From an uncultured Bacteroides sp. (GTDB lineage: Bacteria; Bacteroidota; Bacteroidia; Bacteroidales; Bacteroidaceae): 50,060 bases of DNA. The notes beneath the pieces are model-generated. The model saw nothing but the letters and a program-made list of their open reading frames with translations, did not search any database and was not told the origin of the DNA. The translations under genes were made by a program, and so were the position numbers. Positions 1 to 9,353 of this stretch are shown in pieces (position 1 is the stretch's first letter; each line of letters opens with the position of its first letter). The stretch is taken from contig CALADS010000016.1 in the NCBI GenBank assembly GCA_937890825.1, positions 1 to 50,060 of the forward strand, given 5' to 3'.

Positions 1-66
1 TCTACTGATCACGTATATAAAACAAAAAACCGTCTACTGAAAACAGGAAAAGACAGTAAACAATAA

Positions 67-126
67 GTTTATAAAAAAAACTCCATGGATTTAAGTTGCT
101 GGCTCCATGGAGTTTTTTTTATAAAC
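67..126. terminator. Bidirectional intrinsic terminator
   Basis: A perfect 23-bp inverted repeat (67-89 and 104-126, core CTCCATGGA) is separated by a 14-nt loop. It has an A8 tract on one side and a T8 tract on the other, so it can terminate transcription on both strands. It sits just downstream of the minus-strand ppx gene and would end the ppk-ppx transcript. It would also end any plus-strand gene left of the window. Confidence 0.93.
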
Positions 127-153
127 TACAGTCTGTTTCTTCCCCCTAACTTA

Positions 154-1077
154 CTATAGTGCAGCAGGGTTCTGATTGGCACTGTCCGAAGCATACAGAC
201 AATCGATGATACCATCGGCCAGTCCGATGACCGGCACATGCACATAGCTGGCTTTTACTATTTCTGCAATAGTCAGAAATATCTGTGCGGCCGGAACGAT
301 TACATCTGCCCGGTCGGCCTTTAAGCCATATTCTTCCATGCGCTGTTCAGGGCTGAGAGGCTGCATCTCATCGTAGAGCTTTTGAAGCTGTTCGATAGAG
401 ATTCGCTGCTTTTTCTTGTCTTTCTTTTCGGCCAGACGGTATAATTTATTGATATTTCCACCCGAACCAATGATATTGATGTCTGTAAAGTCTGCAGTAA
501 GTCGGGCCAAGTCATCTTTCATTTGCTGCCAGGTCTCTTCTTTGGCAGCGCCGCTCAGAATTCTTACCGTGCCTATGTTATAGGACAGAGATTGTACCAA
601 TTCGCCGTTGATTAGGAAATTTATTTCAGTACTTCCACCTCCCACATCTACATAGATATAATTCCCGGTCCGGTCTTCTAAGCATTCCATATGATTATTG
701 TAAATGATGCGTGCTTCTTCTTCTCCGTTGATTACTTCAATGCGTATTCCTGTATCTTTTTTAATTTTCTTAATGATGGATGTTCCATTAGAAGCATCAC
801 GCATGGCAGAAGTGGCACAGGCTCGATAATCGGTCACTTCATAGATTTTCATTAGATGACGGAAGGCCTTCATCAGCCGTTGCAGTTTCATGGCTTTTAC
901 ATCGCTTACCGTTCCCAGTGAGAATACGTCAAATCCCAATCGGAGCGGCACGCGTAGCAGTAATGTCTTTGTGAGCCGTTTACTGGTCAGGTTCTCTTTT
1001 TCATTCACTCGTTTTATCAGTAGCCGCACGGCATTAGAGCCAATATCAATGGCGGCATAGCAAGGGGTATTGGGCAT
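154..1077 (-). CDS. ppx: Ppx/GppA family phosphatase (exopolyphosphatase)
   Basis: This is a 307-aa protein of the sugar-kinase/Hsp70-like ASKHA fold that hydrolyses inorganic polyphosphate or pppGpp in the cytoplasm. The N-terminal phosphate-1 motif is DIGSNAVRLL (residues 11-20), followed by INGEEEAR (about 116-122) and the phosphate-2 motif DVGGGST (144-150). At about 300 aa it is the short form, without the C-terminal HD-like domain of E. coli Ppx. It lies 5 nt downstream of ppk on the same strand, so synthesis and breakdown of polyphosphate are probably co-transcribed. Substrate preference between polyP and pppGpp cannot be told from sequence, but the ppk neighbour favours polyP. Confidence 0.93.
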   Translation of the reverse strand: MPNTPCYAAIDIGSNAVRLLIKRVNEKENLTSKRLTKTLLLRVPLRLGFDVFSLGTVSDVKAMKLQRLMKAFRHLMKIYEVTDYRACATSAMRDASNGTSIIKKIKKDTGIRIEVINGEEEARIIYNNHMECLEDRTGNYIYVDVGGGSTEINFLINGELVQSLSYNIGTVRILSGAAKEETWQQMKDDLARLTADFTDINIIGSGGNINKLYRLAEKKDKKKQRISIEQLQKLYDEMQPLSPEQRMEEYGLKADRADVIVPAAQIFLTIAEIVKASYVHVPVIGLADGIIDCLYASDSANQNPAAL

Positions 1078-1082
1078 AAGAG

Positions 1083-3149
1083 TTATCGTTGATTCTTAGA
1101 GGTTGAACAATAATGCTTGTATAATGCTTCTTGTGAGCGGAAAGGTGTTTCTTCACTTTCTACTTTCCAAGGCAGGTTGCTTCCGCGTCCGTCTACCATA
1201 TGTCCTTGGCATGTATCCCGCAAGCCAAAGTCTACTACTTGTTTCAGGTCTTGCTGAATAGTGGCATCATATACAGGTGTAATTACCTCGATGCGGTTAT
1301 CCAGATTGCGCGGCATCCAGTCGGCCGACCCGATAAAATACTTTTCTGCTCCACCGTTGGCAAAGATAAAGATGCGCGAATGTTCCAGATATCGGTCTAT
1401 GATTCCGTTGATGCGTATATTCTCGCTTTTACCGGGAATATTGGGTACAAGCGAGCAATTGCCACGTACTACCAGGTCTATGGCAACACCGGCCGCTGAT
1501 GCTTCGTATAGCTTGTTTACCATGGTTGGATCGGTAATGTGATTCACTTTGATGCGTATATAGGCGGGTTTGCCGGATTTCTTGTTTTTGATTTCTTCGT
1601 TGATAAGCCGGATGAACCGTTGCTTCATTTCATTGGGTGATACTAGCAATTCCTTGAATCGTACCGGCTGGTAGGGCTTTTCTATAAATGAGAACACGTG
1701 GTCTACATCGTTTACAATATTACGTGCTGCCGTCATGATAAGATAGTCGGTATACATGCGGGCATTACCTTCATGGAAATTACCGGTGCTGATGCAGGCG
1801 ATGTTTCCTCCATGTTTCATTTCTATGTGTGTAATTTTAGAATGCACCTTCAGTCCTTCTACTCCGAATATTACGTGTATGCCTGCATCTTGCATTTTTT
1901 TAGACCAATCGATGTTGGATGCTTCATCGAAGCGTGCCAGCAATTCGATAACTACGGTGACCTTCTTGCCGTTACGTGCAGCGCAGATGAGGGCTTTTAC
2001 TACTTTGGAGTCGCGAGCCAGCCGGTAAAGAGTAGTTTTGATACTTTTTACTTCTTTGCTGATAGCAGCTTCTTGCAGCACGCGGATGTAGTAGTCGAAA
2101 CTGTGGTAAGGCACATGTATAAAGCGGTCGCCTAGCTGGATGTGGTGCAGCAAACTCTGGTTCTCTTCCAGTTCGGGCTTTATTACAGGAGGCCAGGATG
2201 GATATTTCAAGTCGGTGCGTCCGCAGTCTGGGAATGACATCAGGTCTTTGTGGTTATGATATCTGCCACCGGCCAGAACTGTGTCCAGTTTGTCGAGATT
2301 AAGTTTAGTCATTACCCGTTTCAGCAAATCTTTCGGCATATTGGCATCATATATCACGCGGAGTGCATCTCCTTTTTTTCTGCTCTTCACTCCTTTGGAA
2401 ATTTTTTGCAGCATACCGTTGCGCAGGTCGTTGTCTATCTCCATTTCAGCGTCTTTGGTAAACTTAAATGCATAGGCTTCGAACGAGTTATAGCCTAATC
2501 CGGAGAAGGCGATGGGTAAGCAGTGGCGTACTACGTCGTCCATGTACATCAAGTAGCTGTTACCATCTTTGTCCGGCAGTCGGACAAAGCGACCACATTC
2601 TGCTACGGGCAGGGAAATGAGGGCATAGTCAGCCTTATTTTTGCCAGCCAGCAGTTTAATAGCCAGGTAAATATTTTCATCAGCTTCATCGGTGAGCTGT
2701 TTTACGGCTGAGAGCCACACCGGACTTATAAAGCCGTTTAATCTTTGTCGGTAGAGCTGGCTTACAAACGCCTGTTGCTCTTCATCGATTTCATGTTCGT
2801 TTAGCAAATATATGTGCTCTTGCCGAAGTTGTTTCGTAACTTCTCCAATGACATGTTCATATTCTCTGGCATAGCTGTTGTTCAGTTTGTTAATTTGTTT
2901 GATTAACTCCTTGGCATGTTCGCTTTCTCGGTGCAAGTATTTTTCACTGCATTCGGCAATGCGGTTAAGGGTAGCCATGCGCACGCGGAAGAATTCATCC
3001 AGATTGTTAGAGTAGATACCCAAAAAGGTGAGTCTTTCAAGCAGAGGTACCTGCTGACGGGCTGCCTCTGATAAGATGCGGCGGTTAAAGTACATCCAAC
3101 TGAGGTCGCGATCTATGTAGCTGTTTTTCAGCTTCATTTCTTTTTTCAT
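1083..3149 (-). CDS. ppk1: Polyphosphate kinase 1
   Basis: This 688-aa protein reversibly transfers the gamma-phosphate of ATP to a growing polyphosphate chain. The N-terminal domain begins with YIDRDLSWMYFN and SNNLDEFF (about 48-54), typical of PPK1. The middle and C-terminal parts form the two PLD-like catalytic domains. H436 in GLKVHSKITH matches the expected autophosphorylated histidine, and YHSFDYY (348-354) and TTLYRLARDS (372-381) match nucleotide-binding segments. Length agrees with the family. A start at Met5 is also possible. It is the first gene of a two-gene operon with ppx and diverges from the ABC-F gene across a 229-nt gap. Confidence 0.96.
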   Translation of the reverse strand: MKKEMKLKNSYIDRDLSWMYFNRRILSEAARQQVPLLERLTFLGIYSNNLDEFFRVRMATLNRIAECSEKYLHRESEHAKELIKQINKLNNSYAREYEHVIGEVTKQLRQEHIYLLNEHEIDEEQQAFVSQLYRQRLNGFISPVWLSAVKQLTDEADENIYLAIKLLAGKNKADYALISLPVAECGRFVRLPDKDGNSYLMYMDDVVRHCLPIAFSGLGYNSFEAYAFKFTKDAEMEIDNDLRNGMLQKISKGVKSRKKGDALRVIYDANMPKDLLKRVMTKLNLDKLDTVLAGGRYHNHKDLMSFPDCGRTDLKYPSWPPVIKPELEENQSLLHHIQLGDRFIHVPYHSFDYYIRVLQEAAISKEVKSIKTTLYRLARDSKVVKALICAARNGKKVTVVIELLARFDEASNIDWSKKMQDAGIHVIFGVEGLKVHSKITHIEMKHGGNIACISTGNFHEGNARMYTDYLIMTAARNIVNDVDHVFSFIEKPYQPVRFKELLVSPNEMKQRFIRLINEEIKNKKSGKPAYIRIKVNHITDPTMVNKLYEASAAGVAIDLVVRGNCSLVPNIPGKSENIRINGIIDRYLEHSRIFIFANGGAEKYFIGSADWMPRNLDNRIEVITPVYDATIQQDLKQVVDFGLRDTCQGHMVDGRGSNLPWKVESEETPFRSQEALYKHYCSTSKNQR

Positions 3150-3316
3150 GAATCAAAATGTTGTAGTTCTAAAACATTTGCAAATTTCTGACATCTATAT
3201 TTCATCTGTGTTTCATTCGTAAGGATTTCACAGTGCTTTATATTAAAAAAGGGTTACGATTCTGTTACAAACAGGGCTTTAGACCCACATACCTTTCTAT
3301 TTCGTAATATTTTTCG

Positions 3317-3324
3317 TATCTTTG
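3317..3324 (+). promoter_or_regulatory. Bacteroidetes -7 promoter element
   Basis: TATCTTTG matches the TAnnTTTG -7 consensus of the Bacteroidetes primary sigma factor. It lies 54 nt before the ABC-F start codon, giving a predicted leader of about 48 nt. The -33 element is weak. Confidence 0.65.
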
Positions 3325-3378
3325 CATCTGTTTTTGAACGGGTAGATATTTTAATTAAAAATAAGAAGATTAGAGAAG

Positions 3379-4995
3379 ATGATTACAGCTTCGAATGTTT
3401 CTGTACAATTTGGCAAACGTGTACTTTTCAATGATGTAAACTTAAAGTTTACGAGTGGTAACTGTTATGGTGTAATCGGTGCCAATGGTGCCGGTAAGTC
3501 TACTTTTCTGCGCACTATTTCGGGAGAACTGGAGCCTACTACTGGCTCTATTACACTGGGCCCTGGTGAACGTCTGTCGGTGTTGAGTCAGGACCACTTT
3601 AAGTGGGACGCTTTTACGGTGATGGACACAGTGATGATGGGACATACTGTGCTTTGGGACATCATGAAGCAACGCGAAGTCTTGTATGCTAAGGAAGATT
3701 TCACCGATGAAGATGGCATGAAAGTGTCTGAATTAGAAGAAAAGTTTGCCGAACTCGACGGCTGGAATGCTGAAAGTGATGCGGCAGCTCTGTTGAGTGG
3801 TCTGGGTATCAAGGAAGACAAGCATTATGTGCTGATGGGCGATTTGAACAATAAGGAAAAGGTGCGGGTGATGTTGGCACAGGCTCTTTATGGTAATCCG
3901 GATAATCTGTTGCTCGATGAGCCTACCAATGACTTGGATATGGAAACGGTGACATGGCTCGAAGAATATTTAGCAAACTTTGAACATACCGTATTGGTAG
4001 TGAGCCATGACCGTCACTTCTTGGACTCTGTATGTACGCATACCATCGACATCGATTATGGCAAGATTAATATGTTTGCCGGTAACTATAGTTTCTGGTA
4101 TGAATCCAGTCAGTTGGCCTTACGTCAGCAGCAGAATCAGAAGGCCAAGGCTGAGGAAAAACGCAAAGAACTTGAAGAGTTTATTCGCCGATTCAGTGCT
4201 AATGTGGCTAAGAGTAAGCAGACTACTAGCCGTAAGAAGATGTTGGAGAAACTGAATGTAGAGGAAATCAAACCCTCTTCACGTAAGTATCCGGGTATTA
4301 TCTTTACCCCGGAACGCGAACCGGGAAATCAGATTCTCGAGGTTTCCGGACTGACTAAGACATTGGATGATGGTACCGTTTTGTTCCGTGATGTGAATTT
4401 CAATGTAGAAAAAGGAGATAAGGTGGTGTTCTTATCGCATGATCCGCGAGCTATGACAGCACTCTTTGAAATCATCAACGGCAATATGAAGCCGGATGAA
4501 GGACACTATAACTGGGGAGTAACCATTACTACCGCTTATCTGCCTTTGGATAATACGGATTACTTTAACACTGATTTGAATCTGGTGGATTGGCTGAGCC
4601 AATATGGTGTTGGCAATGAGGTGGAAATGAAGGGATTCTTGGGCCGTATGTTGTTTTCGGGCGAGGAAGTCTTGAAGAAAGCCAGCGTATTGTCGGGTGG
4701 TGAGAAGATGCGTTGTATGATTGCTCGTATGCAGTTGCGCAATGCAAACTGTCTGATTCTGGATACACCTACCAATCACTTGGACCTGGAATCTATTCAG
4801 GCTTTTAATAATAATTTAAAGACGTACAAGGGTAATGTACTGTTTGCATCACACGACCACGAATTTATACAAACCGTGGCAAATCGTATTATTGAATTGA
4901 CTCCGAATGGTATTATTGATAAGATGATGGAATACGATGAGTATATTACATCCGATCATATCAAGGAACTTCGGGCACGTCTTTACAGCAAGTAA
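3379..4995 (+). CDS. ABC-F family ATPase with asymmetric, partly degenerate sites
   Basis: This 538-aa protein has two ABC domains in tandem and no membrane segments, as in ABC-F translation factors. NBD1 has an intact Walker A (GANGAGKST, 34-42) and Walker B with catalytic Glu (DEPTND, 180-185). Its signature is degenerate (LNNKEK, 156-161). A charged linker (about 245-300) follows. NBD2 has lost the P-loop (SHDPRAMT at 353-360) and the catalytic Glu (DTPTNHLD, 462-469) but keeps LSGGEK (438-443). Only the composite site of NBD1 Walker motifs plus NBD2 signature should hydrolyse ATP. A ribosome-associated role is likely by family. Resistance activity is not indicated by sequence. Confidence 0.9.
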   Translation: MITASNVSVQFGKRVLFNDVNLKFTSGNCYGVIGANGAGKSTFLRTISGELEPTTGSITLGPGERLSVLSQDHFKWDAFTVMDTVMMGHTVLWDIMKQREVLYAKEDFTDEDGMKVSELEEKFAELDGWNAESDAAALLSGLGIKEDKHYVLMGDLNNKEKVRVMLAQALYGNPDNLLLDEPTNDLDMETVTWLEEYLANFEHTVLVVSHDRHFLDSVCTHTIDIDYGKINMFAGNYSFWYESSQLALRQQQNQKAKAEEKRKELEEFIRRFSANVAKSKQTTSRKKMLEKLNVEEIKPSSRKYPGIIFTPEREPGNQILEVSGLTKTLDDGTVLFRDVNFNVEKGDKVVFLSHDPRAMTALFEIINGNMKPDEGHYNWGVTITTAYLPLDNTDYFNTDLNLVDWLSQYGVGNEVEMKGFLGRMLFSGEEVLKKASVLSGGEKMRCMIARMQLRNANCLILDTPTNHLDLESIQAFNNNLKTYKGNVLFASHDHEFIQTVANRIIELTPNGIIDKMMEYDEYITSDHIKELRARLYSK

Positions 4996-5012
4996 TGATT
5001 GCTGATGAGTGC

Positions 5013-5059
5013 TATAACAAAAAGAGAGTGTCTTCTAGAGGCACTCTCTTTTTGTTATA
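5013..5059. terminator. Bidirectional intrinsic terminator
   Basis: An 18-bp perfect inverted repeat (5013-5030 with 5042-5059) with an 11-nt loop is flanked by A5 and T5 runs. It lies between the convergent ABC-F and leucine-rich repeat genes and serves both. Confidence 0.92.
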
Positions 5060-5093
5060 CGTATAGGGCTAGAATGAACTTGTATCGGTTGGG

Positions 5094-6143
5094 TTATTTC
5101 TGTTTGTAAATCAGCCGTCCCGGTCCATCGCCAAAAAGTTGCTCGCCTAAGGTGGTCAGCTGTTGCCCAGTGACGACGACCTCTTTCAGTCTTTCACAGC
5201 CTGTAAATGCACCAAATTCCAGGGCTGTTACACCTTTGGGAAGTTCCAGCGGTCCACACAGTCGGATACATCCGCTGAAAGCACGTTGCTCAATGGTTTT
5301 TAAATCTTTAGGTAACTGGATATTCAGCAGATACTTTTTCTGTGTAAAGGTATAGGCTGGAATAACAGTAGTATTGCAGTTGGTTAAATCCACCGATACC
5401 AGATTGGGCATAAAGTCGCGCAGTAACTTAAAATCGGCTTCATCCATTTTGCCTTCAATGGTTAGAAAGTTCACATCGCGAGGATGAACACCGCGTTGTT
5501 GCAGTTCTGTTGCAAGATTTCCCATACGTCCTATCTGCAGTGTAACTGTCAGAGGCTCTCCTTCAAGGAAAGCAAAGTTTTCCCAACGTTCTTTGTTGCG
5601 GTATGAATCGCTGCTGCCCAAAGGTACAAAAATGGCAGATACACTATCGGCCAAAGCTTCTGGAAGCAAATTTGGGGCAGCTTTTTTTCGTATCTGACAA
5701 ATTTTCAGGTGATTACATCCTTTGAAGGCTCCGTCTTCTATATTCTTGATTTTATCAGATAAAATAACTTGTTGCAAAGTGCCTTTTCCTTTGTAGGTGC
5801 TGTCGTTTTGCTGTTGGCAGAAAGCATATGCCGGAATGCTGTTGGGTGGATAAATATAGAATCTGTCCTGGTGGGTTCCGTGCTTGCCGGCATACCCGCT
5901 AATGGAAGCTGTAGAGATATCCAGTACTTGCAGACTATTGAATTCATCGCGCAGGTGGCAGAAGTCAATAGCATTCAACTTGCCTTGTAGAGTAAGGTGA
6001 GTAATTTCATTGGCTTCTGCTTCAGTCAAGAGCTCTACCAACGTGCCTGCCTTGGCCACATGAAATGTTTTTTTGACTTGGGCCGATAAACTGAGCATGC
6101 ATCCTAATCCAGCTGTAATCAGTAGTGTCTTTTTTAATTGCAT
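5094..6143 (-). CDS. Secreted BspA-like leucine-rich repeat protein
   Basis: This 349-aa protein starts with a signal peptide (about 1-22, ending LSLSAQ). The body is built from LRR_5/BspA-type repeats such as PAYAFCQQ, IEDGAFKGC, IPAYTFTQ, IEQRAFSGC and LEFGAFTGC. The chain is a tandem duplication: a beta-rich unit with HLTLQGKLNAIDFCHLRDEF recurs as FLTIEGKMDEADFKLLRDFM, each followed by LRR units. Such proteins are exported and often mediate binding, but the ligand is unknown. It is monocistronic, with TATATTTG on the minus strand at 6179-6172 as a likely -7 element. Confidence 0.85.
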   Translation of the reverse strand: MQLKKTLLITAGLGCMLSLSAQVKKTFHVAKAGTLVELLTEAEANEITHLTLQGKLNAIDFCHLRDEFNSLQVLDISTASISGYAGKHGTHQDRFYIYPPNSIPAYAFCQQQNDSTYKGKGTLQQVILSDKIKNIEDGAFKGCNHLKICQIRKKAAPNLLPEALADSVSAIFVPLGSSDSYRNKERWENFAFLEGEPLTVTLQIGRMGNLATELQQRGVHPRDVNFLTIEGKMDEADFKLLRDFMPNLVSVDLTNCNTTVIPAYTFTQKKYLLNIQLPKDLKTIEQRAFSGCIRLCGPLELPKGVTALEFGAFTGCERLKEVVVTGQQLTTLGEQLFGDGPGRLIYKQK

Positions 6144-6212
6144 GGTGATAAAAGATTTCTTTTTTTTTTTTCAAATATAGGAAGATTGTTTTTATCGTGT
6201 ATGATTTATGGT

Positions 6213-6220
6213 TACTTTTG
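6213..6220 (+). promoter_or_regulatory. Bacteroidetes -7 promoter element
   Basis: TACTTTTG matches TAnnTTTG. A weak ATTG lies 24 nt upstream (6185-6188). It is 34 nt before the CPBP protease start codon. Confidence 0.5.
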
Positions 6221-6254
6221 TTGCTTGTTAACGGTTTTTTTAAATTAAATAGTT

Positions 6255-7091
6255 ATGAAGATTTTGACAAATACGAAACGGGGGTGGCTGGTGATTCGTG
6301 ATTGGTTCCTTTTTGCAGTAGTATATTTGGCTTATTCTATGGTTTGGGAATTAGGAATTTATGCCTCTGGATTTGCAATGGATGGGGTAGTAGAATTGCT
6401 TTTGGCTCAATTCGGGGCTGTGTTGGCTTTGTTTGCCACTTACTTTTCGCTGAAGAAAGTGCGTACTTTGCCTTCATCAGGACTTGGCTTTACGATACGG
6501 GGCAGGGGAAAAGATGTAATAGGAGGAATTTTGGTGGCTACTTTGCTGTATTCCTTTGGGTTCGGTATTTCGTGCTTTGCGGGTTGGATTCAGGTAGAGT
6601 CATTTCAATGGCCGTGGAAATCTATACTGACTACTTGGTTGTTGTTTTTTCTGGTAGCTGTATATGAAGAAACGTTGTTGCGTGGTATAGTCTTGGGAAA
6701 ATTGTTAGATAGCGGTATGTCTAAGTTGGTAGCTTTGGTGCTTTCTTCCCTATTATTTTCAGTTTTGCATTTATTGAATCCTCATTTTTCCTGTCTCCCG
6801 TTTGCCAACCTGTTTTTGGCGGGTGTTATGTTGGGCGCTTCTTATGTCTATACCCGTAATCTATGGTTCCCTATCAGTTTACATTGGTTTTGGAACTGGT
6901 TACAGGGTCCGGTATTAGGATATGGTGTGAGTGGAATAAAGATTGATGAACCGGCCTTGACAATCCGTTTCTCAGGTCCTGAGATGTTGAGTGGCAGTAG
7001 TTTTGGGTTTGAGGGAACATTGTTATGTACAATATTGATGATTATTGTTACAGGTGTAATTATTGGACGTTGTCGTCAGATATATAGATAA
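6255..7091 (+). CDS. CPBP family intramembrane metalloprotease
   Basis: This 278-aa protein has about seven to eight hydrophobic segments and belongs to the CAAX prenyl protease 2/bacteriocin-processing (Abi) family. The catalytic signature is complete: EETLLR at 138-143, a conserved His in SVLHLLNPH (H172) and HWFWN at 210-214. The active site should lie within the inner membrane. Bacterial members process peptides or act in immunity to bacteriocins, but no partner gene is adjacent. It stands alone between two minus-strand genes with its own promoter. Confidence 0.88.
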   Translation: MKILTNTKRGWLVIRDWFLFAVVYLAYSMVWELGIYASGFAMDGVVELLLAQFGAVLALFATYFSLKKVRTLPSSGLGFTIRGRGKDVIGGILVATLLYSFGFGISCFAGWIQVESFQWPWKSILTTWLLFFLVAVYEETLLRGIVLGKLLDSGMSKLVALVLSSLLFSVLHLLNPHFSCLPFANLFLAGVMLGASYVYTRNLWFPISLHWFWNWLQGPVLGYGVSGIKIDEPALTIRFSGPEMLSGSSFGFEGTLLCTILMIIVTGVIIGRCRQIYR

Positions 7092-7220
7092 CCCCAATTC
7101 TTATGCCTTGATTCTTTACGCTGGCTATTGGGATTATGAGCATTTGTTTACGCATAAACGTATTCATAATCCCGGTAGTCGGCGTTTGTTATATCTTATT
7201 CAGTAAGAATCGTCATTCTG

Positions 7221-8210
7221 TTAGATTTTCCCTAAAATCTTATCCATGACCCAGTTGGTAAGTGTCGCACTTTCTCCGTCGCAGGCACAGATAGACTTTC
7301 CTAGAAGATGATCTACTACAGCCTGAATCAAAGGCTGTTGCACATAAACAGGATTTTCCACTTGAATCTCTTCGCGTCCACGCTCAGTGTGCAGTGCAAT
7401 GGGATCGTATGTATATACAGAAAAGCATATCATTCCCCGGTCTCCTATGATTTCAATGCGGTCTTCACGGGCGGAATCGTGCGCCACGAAGCACCAAGAT
7501 CCGCTGCCCACCAGTCCGTTGTCAAACTGGAAACATGCACTTAGTGTATCTTCTGCCGGATACAGTCCGCCTCGGTTGCTTTTATATCCGTTGGCTTCTA
7601 AAATGCATCCAAAGATATCTTGCAGTAAGTCTATCTGGTGAGGTGCCAGATCGTAGAAGTATCCACCGCCGGCTATGTCTGGTTGAACGCGCCAAGGCAA
7701 GTGCTCGCTGTTGTAGTCCAGATTACGTGGGGGTTGCGCAAAACGTATTTGAATATTGATGACGTTGCCTATGGAACCGTTTTGTACCAGTTCTTTTACT
7801 TTAAGAAAGTAAGGTAAGTAGCGGCGATAATAAGCTACAAAGCATGGTATGCCAGTTTCGCGAGAAACTCGGTTGATGCGGCAGCATTCTTCATAAGTTA
7901 CGGCCATGGGTTTTTCAATGTAGACAGGCTTGCCTGCATTCATAGACATGATGGCATAAGTGGCATGAGAAGAAGGGGGAGTGGCTATGTATACCGCATT
8001 TACTTCCGGGTCATCAATCAATTGCTGCGCATCGTCATACCAATGAGCAATGCCTCTTTCTTGTGCATACTTTTTAGCCTTTTCTCCGTCTCTACTCATA
8101 ACGGCCACTACTTCAGAATTCTTTATTTTCTGAAAAGCAGGTCCGCTTTTATATTTCGTCACTTCACCACAGCCGATGAAGCCCCATTTGATAATCTTTT
8201 GTTCAGTCAT
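7221..8210 (-). CDS. Gfo/Idh/MocA family NAD(P)-dependent oxidoreductase
   Basis: This 329-aa protein has an N-terminal Rossmann domain with GFIGCGE (10-16). The family EKP catalytic motif follows at 99-101 (in PVYIEKPMAV). The C-terminal alpha/beta domain contains GGYFYDLAPHQIDLL with the usual catalytic His. Members oxidise or reduce sugar, inositol or related hydroxyl groups in the cytoplasm. The substrate cannot be deduced. It lies 22 nt downstream of the S4-domain gene and may be read with the S4-pth group, though it has no functional link to it. Confidence 0.9.
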   Translation of the reverse strand: MTEQKIIKWGFIGCGEVTKYKSGPAFQKIKNSEVVAVMSRDGEKAKKYAQERGIAHWYDDAQQLIDDPEVNAVYIATPPSSHATYAIMSMNAGKPVYIEKPMAVTYEECCRINRVSRETGIPCFVAYYRRYLPYFLKVKELVQNGSIGNVINIQIRFAQPPRNLDYNSEHLPWRVQPDIAGGGYFYDLAPHQIDLLQDIFGCILEANGYKSNRGGLYPAEDTLSACFQFDNGLVGSGSWCFVAHDSAREDRIEIIGDRGMICFSVYTYDPIALHTERGREEIQVENPVYVQQPLIQAVVDHLLGKSICACDGESATLTNWVMDKILGKI

Positions 8211-8232
8211 TTTTCTTTGGATAGTTTATTGG

Positions 8233-8658
8233 TCATTCATCATCATCTTCGAAATCAAAATCAAAGTCAAAGTCGTCCATGAATTCCGGTGTGGTAAACT
8301 CTTCCAGGTTCCTACGGTCTTTTTTAGTGGGGCGTCCTGTACCTTTAGCCCGGTCAACAAATCCGCTGATACGGCTCATTTCCAATAGTTCATATTGGTC
8401 TGGAGTGGTAACATTTTCCATCATTTCTGGCACCAATTTGGCTCCAACTCTTTTTTCTATAGGCTGTAATACCTTGAAAGAGTATGTGATAGGTGGCTTT
8501 CGTACTTGGACAATGTCTCCAGATTTAATGGTTCGTGAAGCTTTTGCTTGTGCACCATTGATGCCGATACGGCCTTTCTTACAAGCATCTGCGGCAATTG
8601 TCCGTGTTTTGAAAATGCGTACAGCCCACATCCATTTATCTATTCTGGCTTCACTCAT
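8233..8658 (-). CDS. S4-domain RNA-binding protein (Hsp15-like)
   Basis: This 141-aa protein has an N-terminal S4 domain (about 4-60: RIDKWMWAVR, TRTIAADACKKGRIGINGA, SGDIVQV). That is the organisation of Hsp15/HslR, which binds stalled 50S subunits carrying peptidyl-tRNA. The C-terminus is unusual: a basic stretch (about 105-118) followed by an Asp/Phe-repeat acidic tail (DDFDFDFDFEDDDE). It is 9 nt downstream of pth, whose enzyme recycles peptidyl-tRNA, which fits a ribosome-rescue role. Exact function is inferred from the family. Confidence 0.88.
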   Translation of the reverse strand: MSEARIDKWMWAVRIFKTRTIAADACKKGRIGINGAQAKASRTIKSGDIVQVRKPPITYSFKVLQPIEKRVGAKLVPEMMENVTTPDQYELLEMSRISGFVDRAKGTGRPTKKDRRNLEEFTTPEFMDDFDFDFDFEDDDE

Positions 8659-8667
8659 ATAGACTTT

Positions 8668-9231
8668 TTATTTCTTATTGAACTGATTCATGGTGATATT
8701 TATACCGGCCAAACAGAAACTCTTTACAATATCGCCAGCCGTTTTCAGTCGTTCAGGCATAATTTGCCAGTTTTCATCACTAAAGTGGCCTAATACAAAG
8801 TCTACCTGTCCGCCTTTAGGGAAGTCGTTTCCTATGCCAAAACGCAGTCGGGCATAATTTTGTGTACCTAAAGTGGCAGCAATATGTTTTAAGCCATTGT
8901 GTCCGGCATCACTTCCCTTGCCTTTCAAGCGTAAAGCTCCGAATGGTAGTGCCAAATCATCTACTATAATCAGGAGATTTTCTAAAGGAATGTTTTCTTT
9001 CTGCATCCAGTAGCGTACAGCATTTCCACTGAGATTCATATAGGTAGAAGGTTTGAGCAGGAAGAGTTGACGACCTTTGACAGAAAGCTGAGTGATAAAT
9101 CCGTAGCGCTTATCCTCGAAGCTGGCGCCGGCATCTTTCGCTAAAGCATCTACCACCATGAAGCCAATATTGTGTCGGGTTTCATGGTATTCCGGACCAA
9201 TGTTTCCTAATCCTACAATTAAGTATTTCAC
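8668..9231 (-). CDS. pth: Peptidyl-tRNA hydrolase
   Basis: This 187-aa enzyme cleaves the ester bond of peptidyl-tRNA released from ribosomes. It begins with YLIVGLGNIGPEYHETRHNIGF, which includes Asn10 and the catalytic His20. MNLSGN (65-70), VDDLALP with Asp91/92 and GSDAGHNGLKHI with His111-Asn112 complete the active site. Length is normal for the family. It lies upstream of the S4-domain gene and downstream of rplY, a conserved bacterial neighbourhood (rplY-pth). Confidence 0.97.
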   Translation of the reverse strand: MKYLIVGLGNIGPEYHETRHNIGFMVVDALAKDAGASFEDKRYGFITQLSVKGRQLFLLKPSTYMNLSGNAVRYWMQKENIPLENLLIIVDDLALPFGALRLKGKGSDAGHNGLKHIAATLGTQNYARLRFGIGNDFPKGGQVDFVLGHFSDENWQIMPERLKTAGDIVKSFCLAGINITMNQFNKK

Positions 9232-9353
9232 GTTTGTTGAGTTTAAAATTCTATAAAATAAGAACGCGAATTAGCGAGGACCCATCGCTGATTACATCAA
9301 TCTGCGTGTGCCGCGTTAATCCGCGTTCGTATATAATAATTAGATGCTTCCGA

